From: Aureliella helgolandensis
Lineage (GTDB): Bacteria; Planctomycetota; Planctomycetia; Pirellulales; Pirellulaceae
Length of the DNA: 64,000 nt
Direction: 5' to 3'
Assembly (NCBI RefSeq): GCF_007752135.1
Contig: NZ_CP036298.1
Location: 6,936,501-7,000,500, forward strand
Shown: positions 9,218 to 20,043 of the stretch, one piece after another
How positions within the stretch are numbered: position 1 is the stretch's first letter
Layout: every line of letters starts with the position of its first letter
Notes under the pieces: generated by a model
The model's input: the letters and a program-made list of their open reading frames with translations, nothing else
Database searches by the model: none
What the model was told of the DNA's origin: nothing
Program-made: the position numbers and the translations under genes

Positions 9218-9754
9218 CTTCGATGCTCATAGTTTATCAACCGCTACATCCTCATTCCCCCCAACCGTACTTATCCCGCTCCTCTTCGGATAGCCCCTGG
9301 CTGCTAGCCACTTGCGACTGAATCGGAGACGGCCCACTCAGAATTCGTTCGTAGCAACAGTGCTCAGAAACCGGTGTGCTAAGTCGCCCACAGTGCACTC
9401 CGTTAATAGATATTACGTAACCGTTCACCGTTGTCTGCGACCCAAAATCAAAACTGAAGCGGCAGTTAAAGCTGCTTGGTGGATAGGGAAGGTCGTGAAT
9501 GATTGCGATATTATGCACCAAACACGGGTGGCTAGGGCTGCTCACGTCCTTGCGCACCTATTGGGAGCATTGCGAGCAAAAAAACGTTGCCCAGCTTTTC
9601 CAGGGATGGTAAACTCTCCTGACGAAACACCGCGTACTGGGACAAGCGGCGCCGACTGGTTTACTTTGCGTATCGAGTGTTCTCGATAACGGTTTTGCTC
9701 CCTAGAGCTCGTCAACTGCCATTCCCCCAGTCCGTCACCTCACAGGAGCGAACA
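9218..9754. other. 537-base gap without a convincing gene
   Basis: Open frames of about 100-125 codons exist on both strands, but neither has a good ribosome site or a recognisable domain. A small perfect hairpin (TATCGAG-TGTT-CTCGATA) lies at 9672-9689, about 65 bases before the next start; it could be part of a leader. Confidence 0.4.
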
Positions 9755-10090
9755 ATGACTACCACCGGCATTTCGCATGTAGAACCACTCCCTCCATCGC
9801 ATCACAACGCAACCGCACACACCGCAATCTACGCCTCACATCTCCGAGGAATTACGGTTGCGATCTGGTATCCGCTAGCTCTTTTCATGTACAAATTCAC
9901 CCCCGATGTACACAATTCGCTGATCGACTTGGTTGCAAAGGCGATGATGTGGGGCGGAGCTCTACTCGTTGGCCCCTACTTCATTGCGCCCTGTTTTAAC
10001 GAGAGGCGTTATGGCCGCTTGTGGTACACTGTCACGATTCCCCTAATCCTGCTCCTGTGGATGCTGGATGTGGGAGGAATTCGCGGCTGA
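9755..10090 (+). CDS. Small integral membrane protein, function unknown
   Basis: 111 residues. The start is set by AGGAG seven bases before ATG 9755. Residues 1-28 are polar with several His. Three hydrophobic stretches follow: ITVAIWYPLALFMY, AMMWGGALLVGPYFIAPCF and LWYTVTIPLILLLWMLDV, with an RRYGR turn between the last two. No family recognised. It stands alone, 537 bases after one gene and 368 bases before the end of katG. Confidence 0.6.
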   Translation: MTTTGISHVEPLPPSHHNATAHTAIYASHLRGITVAIWYPLALFMYKFTPDVHNSLIDLVAKAMMWGGALLVGPYFIAPCFNERRYGRLWYTVTIPLILLLWMLDVGGIRG

Positions 10091-10458
10091 CTTGCTTGCG
10101 GTTGCCCTCCAACATTGGTAGCGAATGAGGACAGTATCTCGGGATAGATTCGGGATGGTTATTCAGGACTGAGGATTAGTCCGCCCAAGCCTTGCGTCCG
10201 AGCCGGAAATTGACCGACCGTTCTAATGCTAAAGCTGCGTGCCCAGCATTCACACTCGGCTCTCTTCTTACTTTGCTCCTTGGCAGACCCGCGATCCCCA
10301 AGCAGTCTCAATGCTTGCACCCGAACCTGGAAACGGTGCGGCACTTCTTATAACTGCTTAAAGCAATCGAAGTTTTATAACAAACATTGAGACTTCAGCA
10401 TGCATTGCCAAAAGCTGCTCAGAAACGCTCTGCCCGCAGTTTCCCGGACACCGATTTC
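10091..10458. other. 368-base gap, nothing recognised
   Basis: Lies between the small membrane protein gene and the katG stop codon. I see no clear intrinsic terminator for either gene and no credible coding frame; a 61-codon frame on the minus strand lacks support. Confidence 0.4.
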
Positions 10459-12876
<2,418 letters not shown>

Positions 12877-12933
12877 CTAGGTAGAGTATGGACGATTTCG
12901 AACAATCCATCCAATGCATTCCTCGCATACCAT

Positions 12934-12952
12934 CTATGCGATTCACGCATAG
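12934..12952. promoter_or_regulatory. Perfect dyad upstream of katG, candidate operator
   Basis: CTATGCG, five bases, CGCATAG: a perfect 7-base inverted repeat about 118 bases upstream of the katG start. It is not a PerR or Fur consensus. It may bind an unknown regulator or be chance in a region rich in GCATA words. Confidence 0.3.
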
Positions 12953-13184
12953 CGATGCGCAATATGCATATCAGGCTTCGCAGCGACAGATCTCGGCGAC
13001 CTTGAAGTCGCCAACAGCCGGGCTTTCAGAGAAGTGCCCGCCACATGCTGACCTAGTCAGCGTTGGTTTACGGAAAACGGCTGCAACGACCGCATACCTA
13101 CGGAAGAATCATAACAAACGCCTGAGCAGTCAGTCCCTTGAAGCGCCAATCGAACATATTGAATCAACAAGAGTCCAAAGCTAT

Positions 13185-13248
13185 AGCACAACGCGACAAT
13201 CACGACACAAGCGAGAAGAGACAGCACGGATATTTGGCAGGAAAATGG
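13185..13248 (+). repeat. 64-bp direct repeat, copy A
   Basis: Begins AGCACAACGCGACAATCACG and ends TTTGGCAGGAAAATGG. It matches copy B at 13433-13496 at 62 of 64 positions by hand count. The two copies are 248 bases apart, and weaker similarity continues upstream of both. Confidence 0.85.
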
Positions 13249-13249
13249 T

Positions 13250-13297
13250 GGCAGGAAGATGGATACCACAACATCTTCCTGCCAACATCTTCCTGCC
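13250..13297. repeat. GGCAGGAAGATG hairpin with an extra half-site
   Basis: GGCAGGAAGATG (13250-13261) pairs perfectly with CATCTTCCTGCC (13272-13283) across a 10-base loop, and a second ACATCTTCCTGCC follows to 13297. The related word GGCAGGAAAATGG ends both 64-bp repeats nearby, so one short motif is reused four times. Confidence 0.7.
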
Positions 13298-13432
13298 AGT
13301 CTTCCTCTACCTCGGAGAACGCAAACGGCTAGGACTTATCGCGCTACCAGCAAGTCAGCAACACGCAGCCCAGCAGGCAATAATACGGAACGCCGCCCCA
13401 ACGCACTTAACCAACCCGAAACCGCACACCGG

Positions 13433-13496
13433 AGCACAACGCGACAATCACGACACAAGCGAGAAGAGACAACACGGACATTTGGCAGGAAAATGG
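13433..13496 (+). repeat. 64-bp direct repeat, copy B
   Basis: Partner of the copy at 13185-13248; two substitutions only. It lacks the following GGCAGGAAGATG hairpin. Confidence 0.85.
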
Positions 13497-13604
13497 AACA
13501 TGTGGACACTTGTCCTGATAAACATTTCCTTGCTAGGATCAGTCCTACTTCAGCAGGGAACAGAATCCCTCCTAATGCCGTGCATTGCTTAGCCTGAGTT
13601 CGCC

Positions 13605-13907
13605 ATGCCCCCCATCGCCTTTCTACTGATCGCCACATTTGTGGTGTACATTCTCTGGAAGACTCGTCATCCGCCATGGATTGTTAAGATCGTAGTCTGT
13701 CCAAATACGCAACTCAAAATCACCGGTGCACCCCAAGCAAAGATTTGGCAAATCGAAGAATTCTTCGAAAACACCCCGAGCCTTCCATGTTGCGTGACCG
13801 TTTACGTTTCAAGGGACTCTGCCGGGCGTATTCGCACTAGATTTGCTGGAAACCTGGAACGATGCCAACGACAGAGAATCCGGAATTTCATGCTGGATAT
13901 TTTATAG
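13605..13907 (+). CDS. Small membrane-anchored protein, DUF3634-like
   Basis: 100 residues. An N-terminal membrane segment (PPIAFLLIATFVVYILW) is followed by a small soluble domain: VKIVVCPNTQLKITGAP, then QIEEFFENTPSLPCCVTVYVSRD, and a C-terminal RTRFAGNLERCQRQRIRNF. The strand-helix order and the closing QRQRIRN motif resemble the DUF3634 family of single-pass proteins, a weak match made by eye. Function unknown. It follows repeat DNA and is convergent with a structured region and the Mur-ligase-like gene. Confidence 0.55.
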   Translation: MPPIAFLLIATFVVYILWKTRHPPWIVKIVVCPNTQLKITGAPQAKIWQIEEFFENTPSLPCCVTVYVSRDSAGRIRTRFAGNLERCQRQRIRNFMLDIL

Positions 13908-13999
13908 ATCAGTCAACGCCGGACGACTCAATCTCTTGGGCAATGGCACAGCCTCTTGGGCAATGGCACAGCGGAGAGTTGCGGAGAGAAAAACGGCAT

Positions 14000-14039
14000 A
14001 AAAAAAAGCCTTCGCAGCTCGGGGTGAACTGCGAAGGCT
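14000..14039 (-). terminator. Strong intrinsic terminator, minus strand
   Basis: On the minus strand AGCCTTCGCAG pairs perfectly with CTGCGAAGGCT (11 base pairs) and is followed by eight T residues. It would end transcripts coming from the Mur-ligase-like gene or from a separate RNA in 14040-14489. It lies about 450 bases beyond that gene's stop codon, unusually far. Confidence 0.85.
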
Positions 14040-14489
14040 ATTGTTCCCTGGCACCGGAGCGACTGGAAAACCATGACGCTCCGGTGCGCAGTCTTAAGCC
14101 CTGCCGTGAAGCACCGGTATAGGTGATTGACCCAGAAACCACCGGCTACCGGTGAAAAGCTTCGACCCAGGAGGGAGGCCAGTTACGTTTTCCCGCAAAA
14201 CCGCAACCAACGACAGAGCTTTCACTGATTTGACATCCTGTCTTGTTTGGTTTGCAAGCCGTGCTTCCTGCGTCAACATTGGGAACTCGCCCAGTGCCGA
14301 AAATGCGAGGCTGCCGAGGTCTGGATTGCAAACACGTCTAACTCAAGTGCGGGTCACATTCCTCCGTGAACGTGACGTCTGCCGTGAAGGACTGAAACAC
14401 TCGTGGCTCTCGGTAGAGCAGCAGGTCTTGAGTCCTCCTCGGTCAGTTTCCTTGAATAATTGGGAAATACCGAAATCCCACCTAAGGGG
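14040..14489 (-). other. 450-base structured non-coding stretch before the terminator, possible 3' UTR or small RNA
   Basis: No credible gene on either strand. On the minus strand it ends in two consecutive strong hairpins: one at 14051-14087 (GCACCGGAGCG with CGCTCCGGTGC, 11 base pairs, 15-base loop) and the intrinsic terminator. Further short inverted words are present (ACCGGTAGCCGGT, GTCAC...GTGAC). I compared it by eye with tmRNA, RNase P and SRP RNA signatures and saw none. Confidence 0.4.
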
Positions 14490-16046
14490 TCAATGCGAAA
14501 AATGAGTAGTTGGCTCAATTGGCGGAAAAATACTTAGATTGGTTACAGCAGCTTGTGCATTGCGTCGAGTGACCGCTTGTTTCGCAACTAGCTCATCGGA
14601 AACCGTTTCGCCATCTCGGTCGATCCAGTTCGATGCCCCACAGCCGGCCAGGAGAACTACTCCCTGATCGGTATGGTCGATCGCCCAGCGAATGGCAGCG
14701 ACGCGGTCAGGAATCACCTGCACACGGCCTGCAGCGCGACACCCACCCAAGACATCCATAGCAATGGATTGCATCGCAGTGGGAGACATATCCGAAGCAG
14801 TCAGCACTATGCGGTTGGCCGATTTCTCGAGAACTTGGCCAAGACGTTGACGCCATTGCACGTCCAGTTTGCTGCTGAGATCAATTACGACCGTGGCCGG
14901 CCCTTGATGATGCTGTCGCAAGGCGTGCAGGGCGACCGCAACGCGATCGGGCGTACTTCCCGCATCGACAAAGACGGGGACGTCCACAGCTTGGCGGACG
15001 CGTTGCATGCGTCCAGGAATGGCTTCCAGAGACTCGATCCCCGCGATGGCTTCCGGCACCGAGAAATCGAACAACCAGCTCGTAGCGACCGCAGCCAGTG
15101 CGGCTCTCGCGATGTGATCGCCAGGCATTTTCAGCGTCAGAGGCATGAGCATGTTGCCGGTCATGGCCAGCAATTGTTGTTCGCCTCCAGAGCGTGACAG
15201 ACGCTTGGCCCGCACGTGTTGAGCCGCATCGAGGCCATAGCTTACCGCCGCCGCATTGGCCTGGCTTGCCCATTGGGCCGCGCCCGCATCGTCGGCGTTG
15301 TACAGCAACATGCCATGAGGTTTGAGACTGCCGCACAGTCGCTGCAGTAGGGTGCGCCATTGCCGTTGGCCGGGGACGCCGCGCCCCTGCCCGGGCCGCA
15401 TGCCGGTCAGAATCAATAGATCAAATTCCACTCCATCGGCGACGCGTCCCTTGAGCATGGCCGGTGTCAGCTCGACGATCGCTGCAGGCGATCCAGCCAA
15501 GTCGGCTGCCTGCATCCACTTGGCCAGCTTTCGCGCCGCCGGTGGTCGAGTTGCAGTGCGGTCACACTCGGTCGAATCGCTCGCACCGAGCGAGGTGTAG
15601 TAGGCTACGGCGCCGCCCATGCGTTTCAGCATGGCAGCCACAAAGAGGCTAGTTGTCGTCTTGCCGTGTGTCCCGACGACTCCGATGGTCAGCATGCGTT
15701 GGGAAGGGTTGCCTGCCAGTGCATGTGCCACGCGTGCATAGACTTCGGCATTGTTTTCCACCAGGCACTGCGGTACCGAAACCGGTAACAAACGCTCGGC
15801 TACAATAGCGACCGCCCCGCGTCGGATTGCCTCCTCGGCTCGGTCGTGCTCGTCGCTGCCAGCGGTATGTTGCGGAATGAAGACATCCCCTGGCTGGCAC
15901 ATGTCGGCACGATTCACGCAGCGATGAACGGTGATATCCTCGGCCCCCACAAAAACAGCTTCCTTCAGAAAGCTGCGGAGCTTGATTGATGCGATAGGTG
16001 CAGAACCTGCAGACGAGGATCCCTCGCCAGAATAGGACGTAGACAT
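14490..16046 (-). CDS. Mur ligase family protein, MurE-like paralog with altered active site
   Basis: 518 residues from ATG 16046, fixed by AAGGAGG six bases upstream. Domain order follows MurE: an N-terminal domain (HRCVNRADMCQPGDVFIPQ), a central ATPase domain with P-loop GVVGTHGKTTTS (about 123-134), and a C-terminal domain (IPGRMQRV, then VIPDRVAAIRWAI and VVLLAGCGASNW). Several catalytic motifs are missing. The usual TNL..DHLD..H block is replaced by TGMRPGQGRGVPG, DYAHTPDAL by DAGSTPDRV, and the DNPR-type and GKGHE-type motifs by DMSP and GCGAS. It is therefore unlikely to be the main UDP-MurNAc-tripeptide synthetase; a side role or a lost activity is possible. Confidence 0.8.
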   Translation of the reverse strand: MSTSYSGEGSSSAGSAPIASIKLRSFLKEAVFVGAEDITVHRCVNRADMCQPGDVFIPQHTAGSDEHDRAEEAIRRGAVAIVAERLLPVSVPQCLVENNAEVYARVAHALAGNPSQRMLTIGVVGTHGKTTTSLFVAAMLKRMGGAVAYYTSLGASDSTECDRTATRPPAARKLAKWMQAADLAGSPAAIVELTPAMLKGRVADGVEFDLLILTGMRPGQGRGVPGQRQWRTLLQRLCGSLKPHGMLLYNADDAGAAQWASQANAAAVSYGLDAAQHVRAKRLSRSGGEQQLLAMTGNMLMPLTLKMPGDHIARAALAAVATSWLFDFSVPEAIAGIESLEAIPGRMQRVRQAVDVPVFVDAGSTPDRVAVALHALRQHHQGPATVVIDLSSKLDVQWRQRLGQVLEKSANRIVLTASDMSPTAMQSIAMDVLGGCRAAGRVQVIPDRVAAIRWAIDHTDQGVVLLAGCGASNWIDRDGETVSDELVAKQAVTRRNAQAAVTNLSIFPPIEPTTHFSH

Positions 16047-16339
16047 CAGCGGCCTCCTTGCCACGATCACTAGCGTTACAATGAGCTTTGACCGGTCAGA
16101 CGCATCCGTTGCGTCCTAGGCCAAAACCGGACGGCAAACACTCGCGTTTGCGAATGCCCGTTCCCTTCAGCTCTAATAGCCTGTTCGCAAATGGTAGGTA
16201 GCGTCAATACGAAAACCTATTAAATTCTGTATACCGGCCTACCAAACGCCCTACATTTCCCAGCTATCAATGCTAGCAAAGCATCCTCGCTATTATGGGC
16301 TTTTGCTAGCAATTCATTACTTACACGAACACGGCAATC

Positions 16340-17056
16340 ATGGCTTCGAAAGATCTTGACATTGAACAATTGGCGGCATACCTGCACTTGATCCCACAGC
16401 AAGTCCAGCGGATGGCCGACCGCGGAAAATTGCCTGGCCGCAAGCTGGGAGGAGCATGGAAATTCTCGGAAGCTGAAGTCCACTCCTGGCTTGAAGAACG
16501 CATTGGGGCCAGCGACAACGAGGAACTTACGCAGGTTCAAAAAGTCGTGGACCGCTGGAGCAACGACAAGAAAGAAGTTATCTCGCTTCATCAGCTCCTG
16601 CACCCCGAAGCCATCGAAACGCCACTTGCCGCCCGAACGCGGAGCAGCGTCGTCCGCCGCATGAGCGCCCTTGCGGAGCGAACCGGCTACTTGTGGGACG
16701 CGGCACAAATGGTCGATGCGGTACTCGCGCGTGAAGAACTGCATCCCACGGCACTCGACAATGGAGTGGCCCTCTTGCACCCGCGCCGCCCACAAAGCTC
16801 GATCCTGGCCGAACCGCTGCTAGCCCTGGGGGTCTCTTCACAACCTCTCCCCTTTGGCAATCAAAGTGGGCATTTGACCGATGTCTTCTTTCTCATCTGC
16901 TCGACTGACGACCACGTCCATCTCCAAGTCTTAGCGAAACTCTCGCGTCTGCTGTCAGGCACGGGATTCCTGGAAGAATTGCGGCGGTGCGATTCCGCCG
17001 CAGAGGCTCATCAATTGCTCAAGCAGCATGAGGAAGCCATGGATGACGCAGAGTGA
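16340..17056 (+). CDS. HTH (excisionase/MerR-like) plus PTS EIIA-like fusion protein
   Basis: 238 residues. Residues ~5-55 form a small DNA-binding domain: LDIEQLAAYLHLIPQQVQRM, then GKLPGRKLGGAWKFSEAEV with the typical W-[KR]-F wing. Residues ~80-235 resemble PTS EIIA (fructose/nitrogen type, PtsN-like), including the block around the phosphorylatable His, DNGVALLHPRRP, and a DVFFLICSTDDHVHLQVLAKLSRLL stretch. The usual Gly after the His is Pro here. The likely role is a regulator that couples phosphotransfer state to DNA binding, inferred from domains only. The stop codon overlaps the start of the next gene (TGATG), so the two are translationally coupled. Confidence 0.75.
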   Translation: MASKDLDIEQLAAYLHLIPQQVQRMADRGKLPGRKLGGAWKFSEAEVHSWLEERIGASDNEELTQVQKVVDRWSNDKKEVISLHQLLHPEAIETPLAARTRSSVVRRMSALAERTGYLWDAAQMVDAVLAREELHPTALDNGVALLHPRRPQSSILAEPLLALGVSSQPLPFGNQSGHLTDVFFLICSTDDHVHLQVLAKLSRLLSGTGFLEELRRCDSAAEAHQLLKQHEEAMDDAE

Positions 17057-18120
17057 TGCAACGCCTCTCCTCAGCGTCCCAGTCCCAGTCCCAGTCCCAG
17101 TCCCAGTCCCAGTCCCAGTCCCAGTCCCAGTCCCAGTCCCAGTCCCAGTCCCAGTCCCCGAGCGAACAACGCAAGGAATCGCGTGTGCCTCCCACTTTGC
17201 CCCATTCGCTCAAGATCGCTTGGCTTGGACCTCAGGCTGGAGCCCTAGCGTGGCTCGCCGCACGCCTAAGTGCATCGGTCCCAACTGAAAACTTCCAAAC
17301 ATTTCGAGCTCCCTCTCTCCCGGTGAACGGAATCCAAGGCGGGGCAGGGGGCCAAACGCCCGAGGCTTTGTTCGATGAGCTGATTGCCTCTCAGTTCAAC
17401 CGTCTGGTACTCGCATGTCCAACGCGAATTGACTACCCATTCACTTGGATCAAAGCACTTCAGGCCGACTATCCAGACCTCCCCTTCGCCGTCGCCACCG
17501 ACAGTTGGTGGGACGGCTCCCGGCGAACCGGAATAGGAGAGTCAGGACACACCTTGCTGCCTTGGTACCGATGGTGGGATGGTTGGTTCGAGTGGATTTC
17601 AGGCGAGAACCCTGCGATTTCCTCCCTACTGCCGCATCCCTCAGCCCCCTACCTTCCTACCTCCAGGATACCGCGACTTGAGCAGGCTCCGGCTGGCATG
17701 ATTGTGTCCAACTGCCAAGCGACCGGAGAGGCTTGGAGCATGGCGGCCCAGCAGTTGGGCGCTCCGGCCAGCCGGCTTAGCCTCCGGAGTTTTCAACAAC
17801 GCCATGCGTCTGCGGCCCTCCCAACCGGCGCGGCCCCACCAACCGCAGACATCCGCTGGGTTTTGTGGGATGACAGTTGTTTGAACCTTGGTGATGACGA
17901 ACGTGATGCACTGCGAGAGTTTTTTCAGTTAACGGCCGCAAACTATCCTGAAGCGGTTCCAATTGCAGCGTTTAGTCTTCCGAGAATCGCAACCTGGAAG
18001 ATCGCACAATCCGCCGGTGCACGAGAATTGCTCGCCAAACCCAATACGGGTCGGGGGCTGCAGAGGGCATTGCAAGCCTGCTGCATGGGACACTTGAACT
18101 CGCCATCGAAGGCAGGTTAG
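17056..18120 (+). CDS. Unknown protein with N-terminal (Ser-Gln)13 tract
   Basis: 354 residues from ATG 17056, which overlaps the previous stop by one base; a GTG one codon upstream is also possible. After seven residues it runs into a perfect (SQ)n tract coded by 13 hexamers, then a basic linker. The globular part has a Rossmann or receiver-like look: SLKIAWLGPQAGALAWLAAR, then SQFNRLVLACPTRIDYPF, DLPFAVATDSWWDGSRRTG and LLPWYRWWDGWFEW, followed by a second half ending NTGRGLQRALQAC. I recognise no family. It ends tail to tail with tsaB, overlapping it by four bases. Coupling to the HTH-EIIA gene suggests a joint role. Confidence 0.65.
   Translation: MQRLSSASQSQSQSQSQSQSQSQSQSQSQSQSQSPSEQRKESRVPPTLPHSLKIAWLGPQAGALAWLAARLSASVPTENFQTFRAPSLPVNGIQGGAGGQTPEALFDELIASQFNRLVLACPTRIDYPFTWIKALQADYPDLPFAVATDSWWDGSRRTGIGESGHTLLPWYRWWDGWFEWISGENPAISSLLPHPSAPYLPTSRIPRLEQAPAGMIVSNCQATGEAWSMAAQQLGAPASRLSLRSFQQRHASAALPTGAAPPTADIRWVLWDDSCLNLGDDERDALREFFQLTAANYPEAVPIAAFSLPRIATWKIAQSAGARELLAKPNTGRGLQRALQACCMGHLNSPSKAG
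17077..17154 (+). repeat. In-frame hexanucleotide array, 13 x TCCCAG
   Basis: Thirteen uninterrupted TCCCAG units, 78 bases, coding for alternating Ser-Gln. A fourteenth unit is changed to TCCCCG. Gain or loss of units keeps the frame, so tract length can vary without killing the protein. Confidence 0.97.
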
Positions 18121-19007
18121 CGGTTGCCAGCCTGCGACACCTCTTCAGCCGCACTGCTGCGAATGTAGTTGGGTGCAAGCGAGTCTGCCGTACTGAACGT
18201 ATGCGGATGCAAATCTCTGTTTAAGTACTTCTGCCACCCCAATTGCAAGACATCGACGGCCCTTGGGTTCCAGCTCTCCGCTGGAGCCACTTCCAGCTCG
18301 GCAGCTTCCTCGGGCTGGTAGTGCTCCAGGCCAGGGCCGCATACGATCCGTCGCTGAAGGGAGGTCGATTCTTGGGTTGGGCCAGCTTCAGTTTGTCTGC
18401 AATCGACCTGCCGCAGATCTGCAGGCGGGGGATCTTGGGCCAGGGACCGCCAGGGCTGGGCACGCCAAACCGCTGCGTCGAGGACCTGCGCGGCAGCCAA
18501 CCGCACCAACCCTGCCGACGCAGGCTGACTCTCGTAGGCGGCGGCGAAGACCTGGCGGCGAAACGCGTTCATGACAGGCAGCAGTAGAACAGGGGGCGCA
18601 TCCGTTGCAGGAATCCCCTTGGGGTTCACTGGAGCCTTGCCAAGTGCAGTCGCAATTGACCGATCCGTAGAGGCTGCAGTTAGCTGGAGGTGTTGGCGGA
18701 AAGCAATGGCCTCCAACGTATCGATCGCCACCAAGGGAATATCCCAGGCCATTCCCAAGGTTTTGGCGGTAGCTAAACCGACTCGGAGTCCTGTAAAAGA
18801 TCCGGGGCCGTGGGTAACTGACAGGAAATCGGGTTGGCGGATTCCCGCATTTTGCAAGACGTGGCGGACCATGCTGGCCAGTCCCTGGACGCTGCTGAGC
18901 GCTGGCGGCGTCTCAAGCCAGAGTGGCGGATCGAGGCTATCAAGCTTGGCAACCGCGACGCTGCACGTAAAGCCGGAGCATTCCAAGGCCAAATTCCAGG
19001 TCGACAT
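18117..19007 (-). CDS. tsaB: tRNA threonylcarbamoyladenosine biosynthesis protein TsaB
   Basis: 296 residues from ATG 19007 (MSTWNLALECSG); a longer frame to 19070 lacks a ribosome site. The ASKHA-fold signature of TsaB is clear: THGPGSFTGLRVGLATAKTLG, followed by IPLVAIDTLEAIAF and MNAFRRQVFAAAY. TsaB is the scaffold partner of TsaD in making t6A37 on tRNAs that read ANN codons. The C-terminal half is longer than in E. coli and poorly conserved, with a Pro/Gln-rich insert around 190-220. Confidence 0.92.
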   Translation of the reverse strand: MSTWNLALECSGFTCSVAVAKLDSLDPPLWLETPPALSSVQGLASMVRHVLQNAGIRQPDFLSVTHGPGSFTGLRVGLATAKTLGMAWDIPLVAIDTLEAIAFRQHLQLTAASTDRSIATALGKAPVNPKGIPATDAPPVLLLPVMNAFRRQVFAAAYESQPASAGLVRLAAAQVLDAAVWRAQPWRSLAQDPPPADLRQVDCRQTEAGPTQESTSLQRRIVCGPGLEHYQPEEAAELEVAPAESWNPRAVDVLQLGWQKYLNRDLHPHTFSTADSLAPNYIRSSAAEEVSQAGNR

Positions 19008-19251
19008 GTCCCAATTCTCTATTCTGGCTGGCGAAAAGTGTATGCGCCTTTCGGGCGGTCCCTCGGGCATTTACAATGAAGGAATCGGTCGCACGTCGCC
19101 GAGGAATAGGAATTGTGATGCTCAGCCCCGCATCGAACAACCGCCCTAGTTGGTTGCGCACGAAGAGGTAGACTCTTATCCGCAGCCAGCCAGTTAGGGT
19201 GCGCAGGCACCTTTATTGACTCCCCCTAAAACCAGAGTACCGGAGAGGCCT

Positions 19252-20010
19252 GTGCGACAAGCACTAATTAGCGACATTCACGGCAATCTTGAAGCATTGA
19301 CGGCCGTCCTAGCGGATATTCAATCCAAGAATGTCGAACGCATCGTCTGCTTGGGTGATATTGTGGGCTACGGTCCCAATCCTTGCCAATGCCTCGACCA
19401 GATCATGCAGAAGAGCGCCTTAACGATTCTGGGCAATCATGATCAAGCTGCACTTTTTGATCCAGAGGGATTCAACCCGGTCGCACTACGGGCGATTTAC
19501 TGGACGCGGGATGAACTGGATCGTGGCCCAGGCCCGGCCGCGGCAATCAATCGCCGCTGGGACTTTCTCAGCGAACTGCCTAAATCCCACCTGGAAGGCG
19601 ATATTCTGTATGTGCACGGCTCTCCACGTGACGCCACGAACGAGTACGTCTTTCCCGAAACGATCTATGACCAAGCGCGCATGAAGGTCCTATTTGACCG
19701 AGTCCCCCGTCTGAGCTTTCAAGGCCACACCCACATGCCTGGAGTCTTCACGACCGAGGGGGAGTTCATCCCGCCAGAGGATTGCGACTATAAATTCCCT
19801 CTGTCCGAGGAGAAACTGATGATCAACGTCGGCTCCGTGGGGCAACCGAGAGATGAAGACCCTCGCAGCTGCTACGCGATCTTGGACGACCAGCAAAACG
19901 TCGTCGAATTCTTTCGGGTGGACTATGACATCGAAAAAACGATCGAGAAAATCTATGGAATTCCCGATCTAGACAACATGTTGGGCGATCGCCTACGTGG
20001 CGGTCGGTAG
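19252..20010 (+). CDS. Metallophosphoesterase (calcineurin-like, YfcE type), copy 1
   Basis: 252 residues from GTG 19252, chosen because GGAGAGG lies just upstream and the product then aligns end to end with its neighbour. All metal motifs are present: SDIHGN, GDIVGYGP, GNHD, and the late VHG and GHTH. The family includes phosphodiesterases and protein phosphatases; the substrate cannot be told. It is followed 33 bases later by a paralog with the same layout, including the shared ending DNMLGDRLRGGR / DNFLGDRLREGR, so this is a tandem duplication. Confidence 0.88.
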   Translation: MRQALISDIHGNLEALTAVLADIQSKNVERIVCLGDIVGYGPNPCQCLDQIMQKSALTILGNHDQAALFDPEGFNPVALRAIYWTRDELDRGPGPAAAINRRWDFLSELPKSHLEGDILYVHGSPRDATNEYVFPETIYDQARMKVLFDRVPRLSFQGHTHMPGVFTTEGEFIPPEDCDYKFPLSEEKLMINVGSVGQPRDEDPRSCYAILDDQQNVVEFFRVDYDIEKTIEKIYGIPDLDNMLGDRLRGGR

Positions 20011-20043
20011 TCCTCCCTTCAGCCCCAATCCTAATTCGCCTCG

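Noticed and set aside
9252-9689. Two opposing frames of 101 and 125 codons
   Set aside because: No ribosome site, no recognisable motif, and they overlap each other on opposite strands.
12888-13592. Long plus-strand frame upstream of the small membrane protein
   Set aside because: It runs across the 64-bp direct repeats and hairpins, has unusual composition and no ribosome site or domain.
14395-14470. tRNA-like stretch (GGCTC..GGTAGAGC)
   Set aside because: The D-arm-like word is present, but no acceptor or anticodon stem can be formed.
14040-14489. tmRNA, RNase P or SRP RNA in the structured tract
   Set aside because: None of the conserved cores of these RNAs could be found on either strand.
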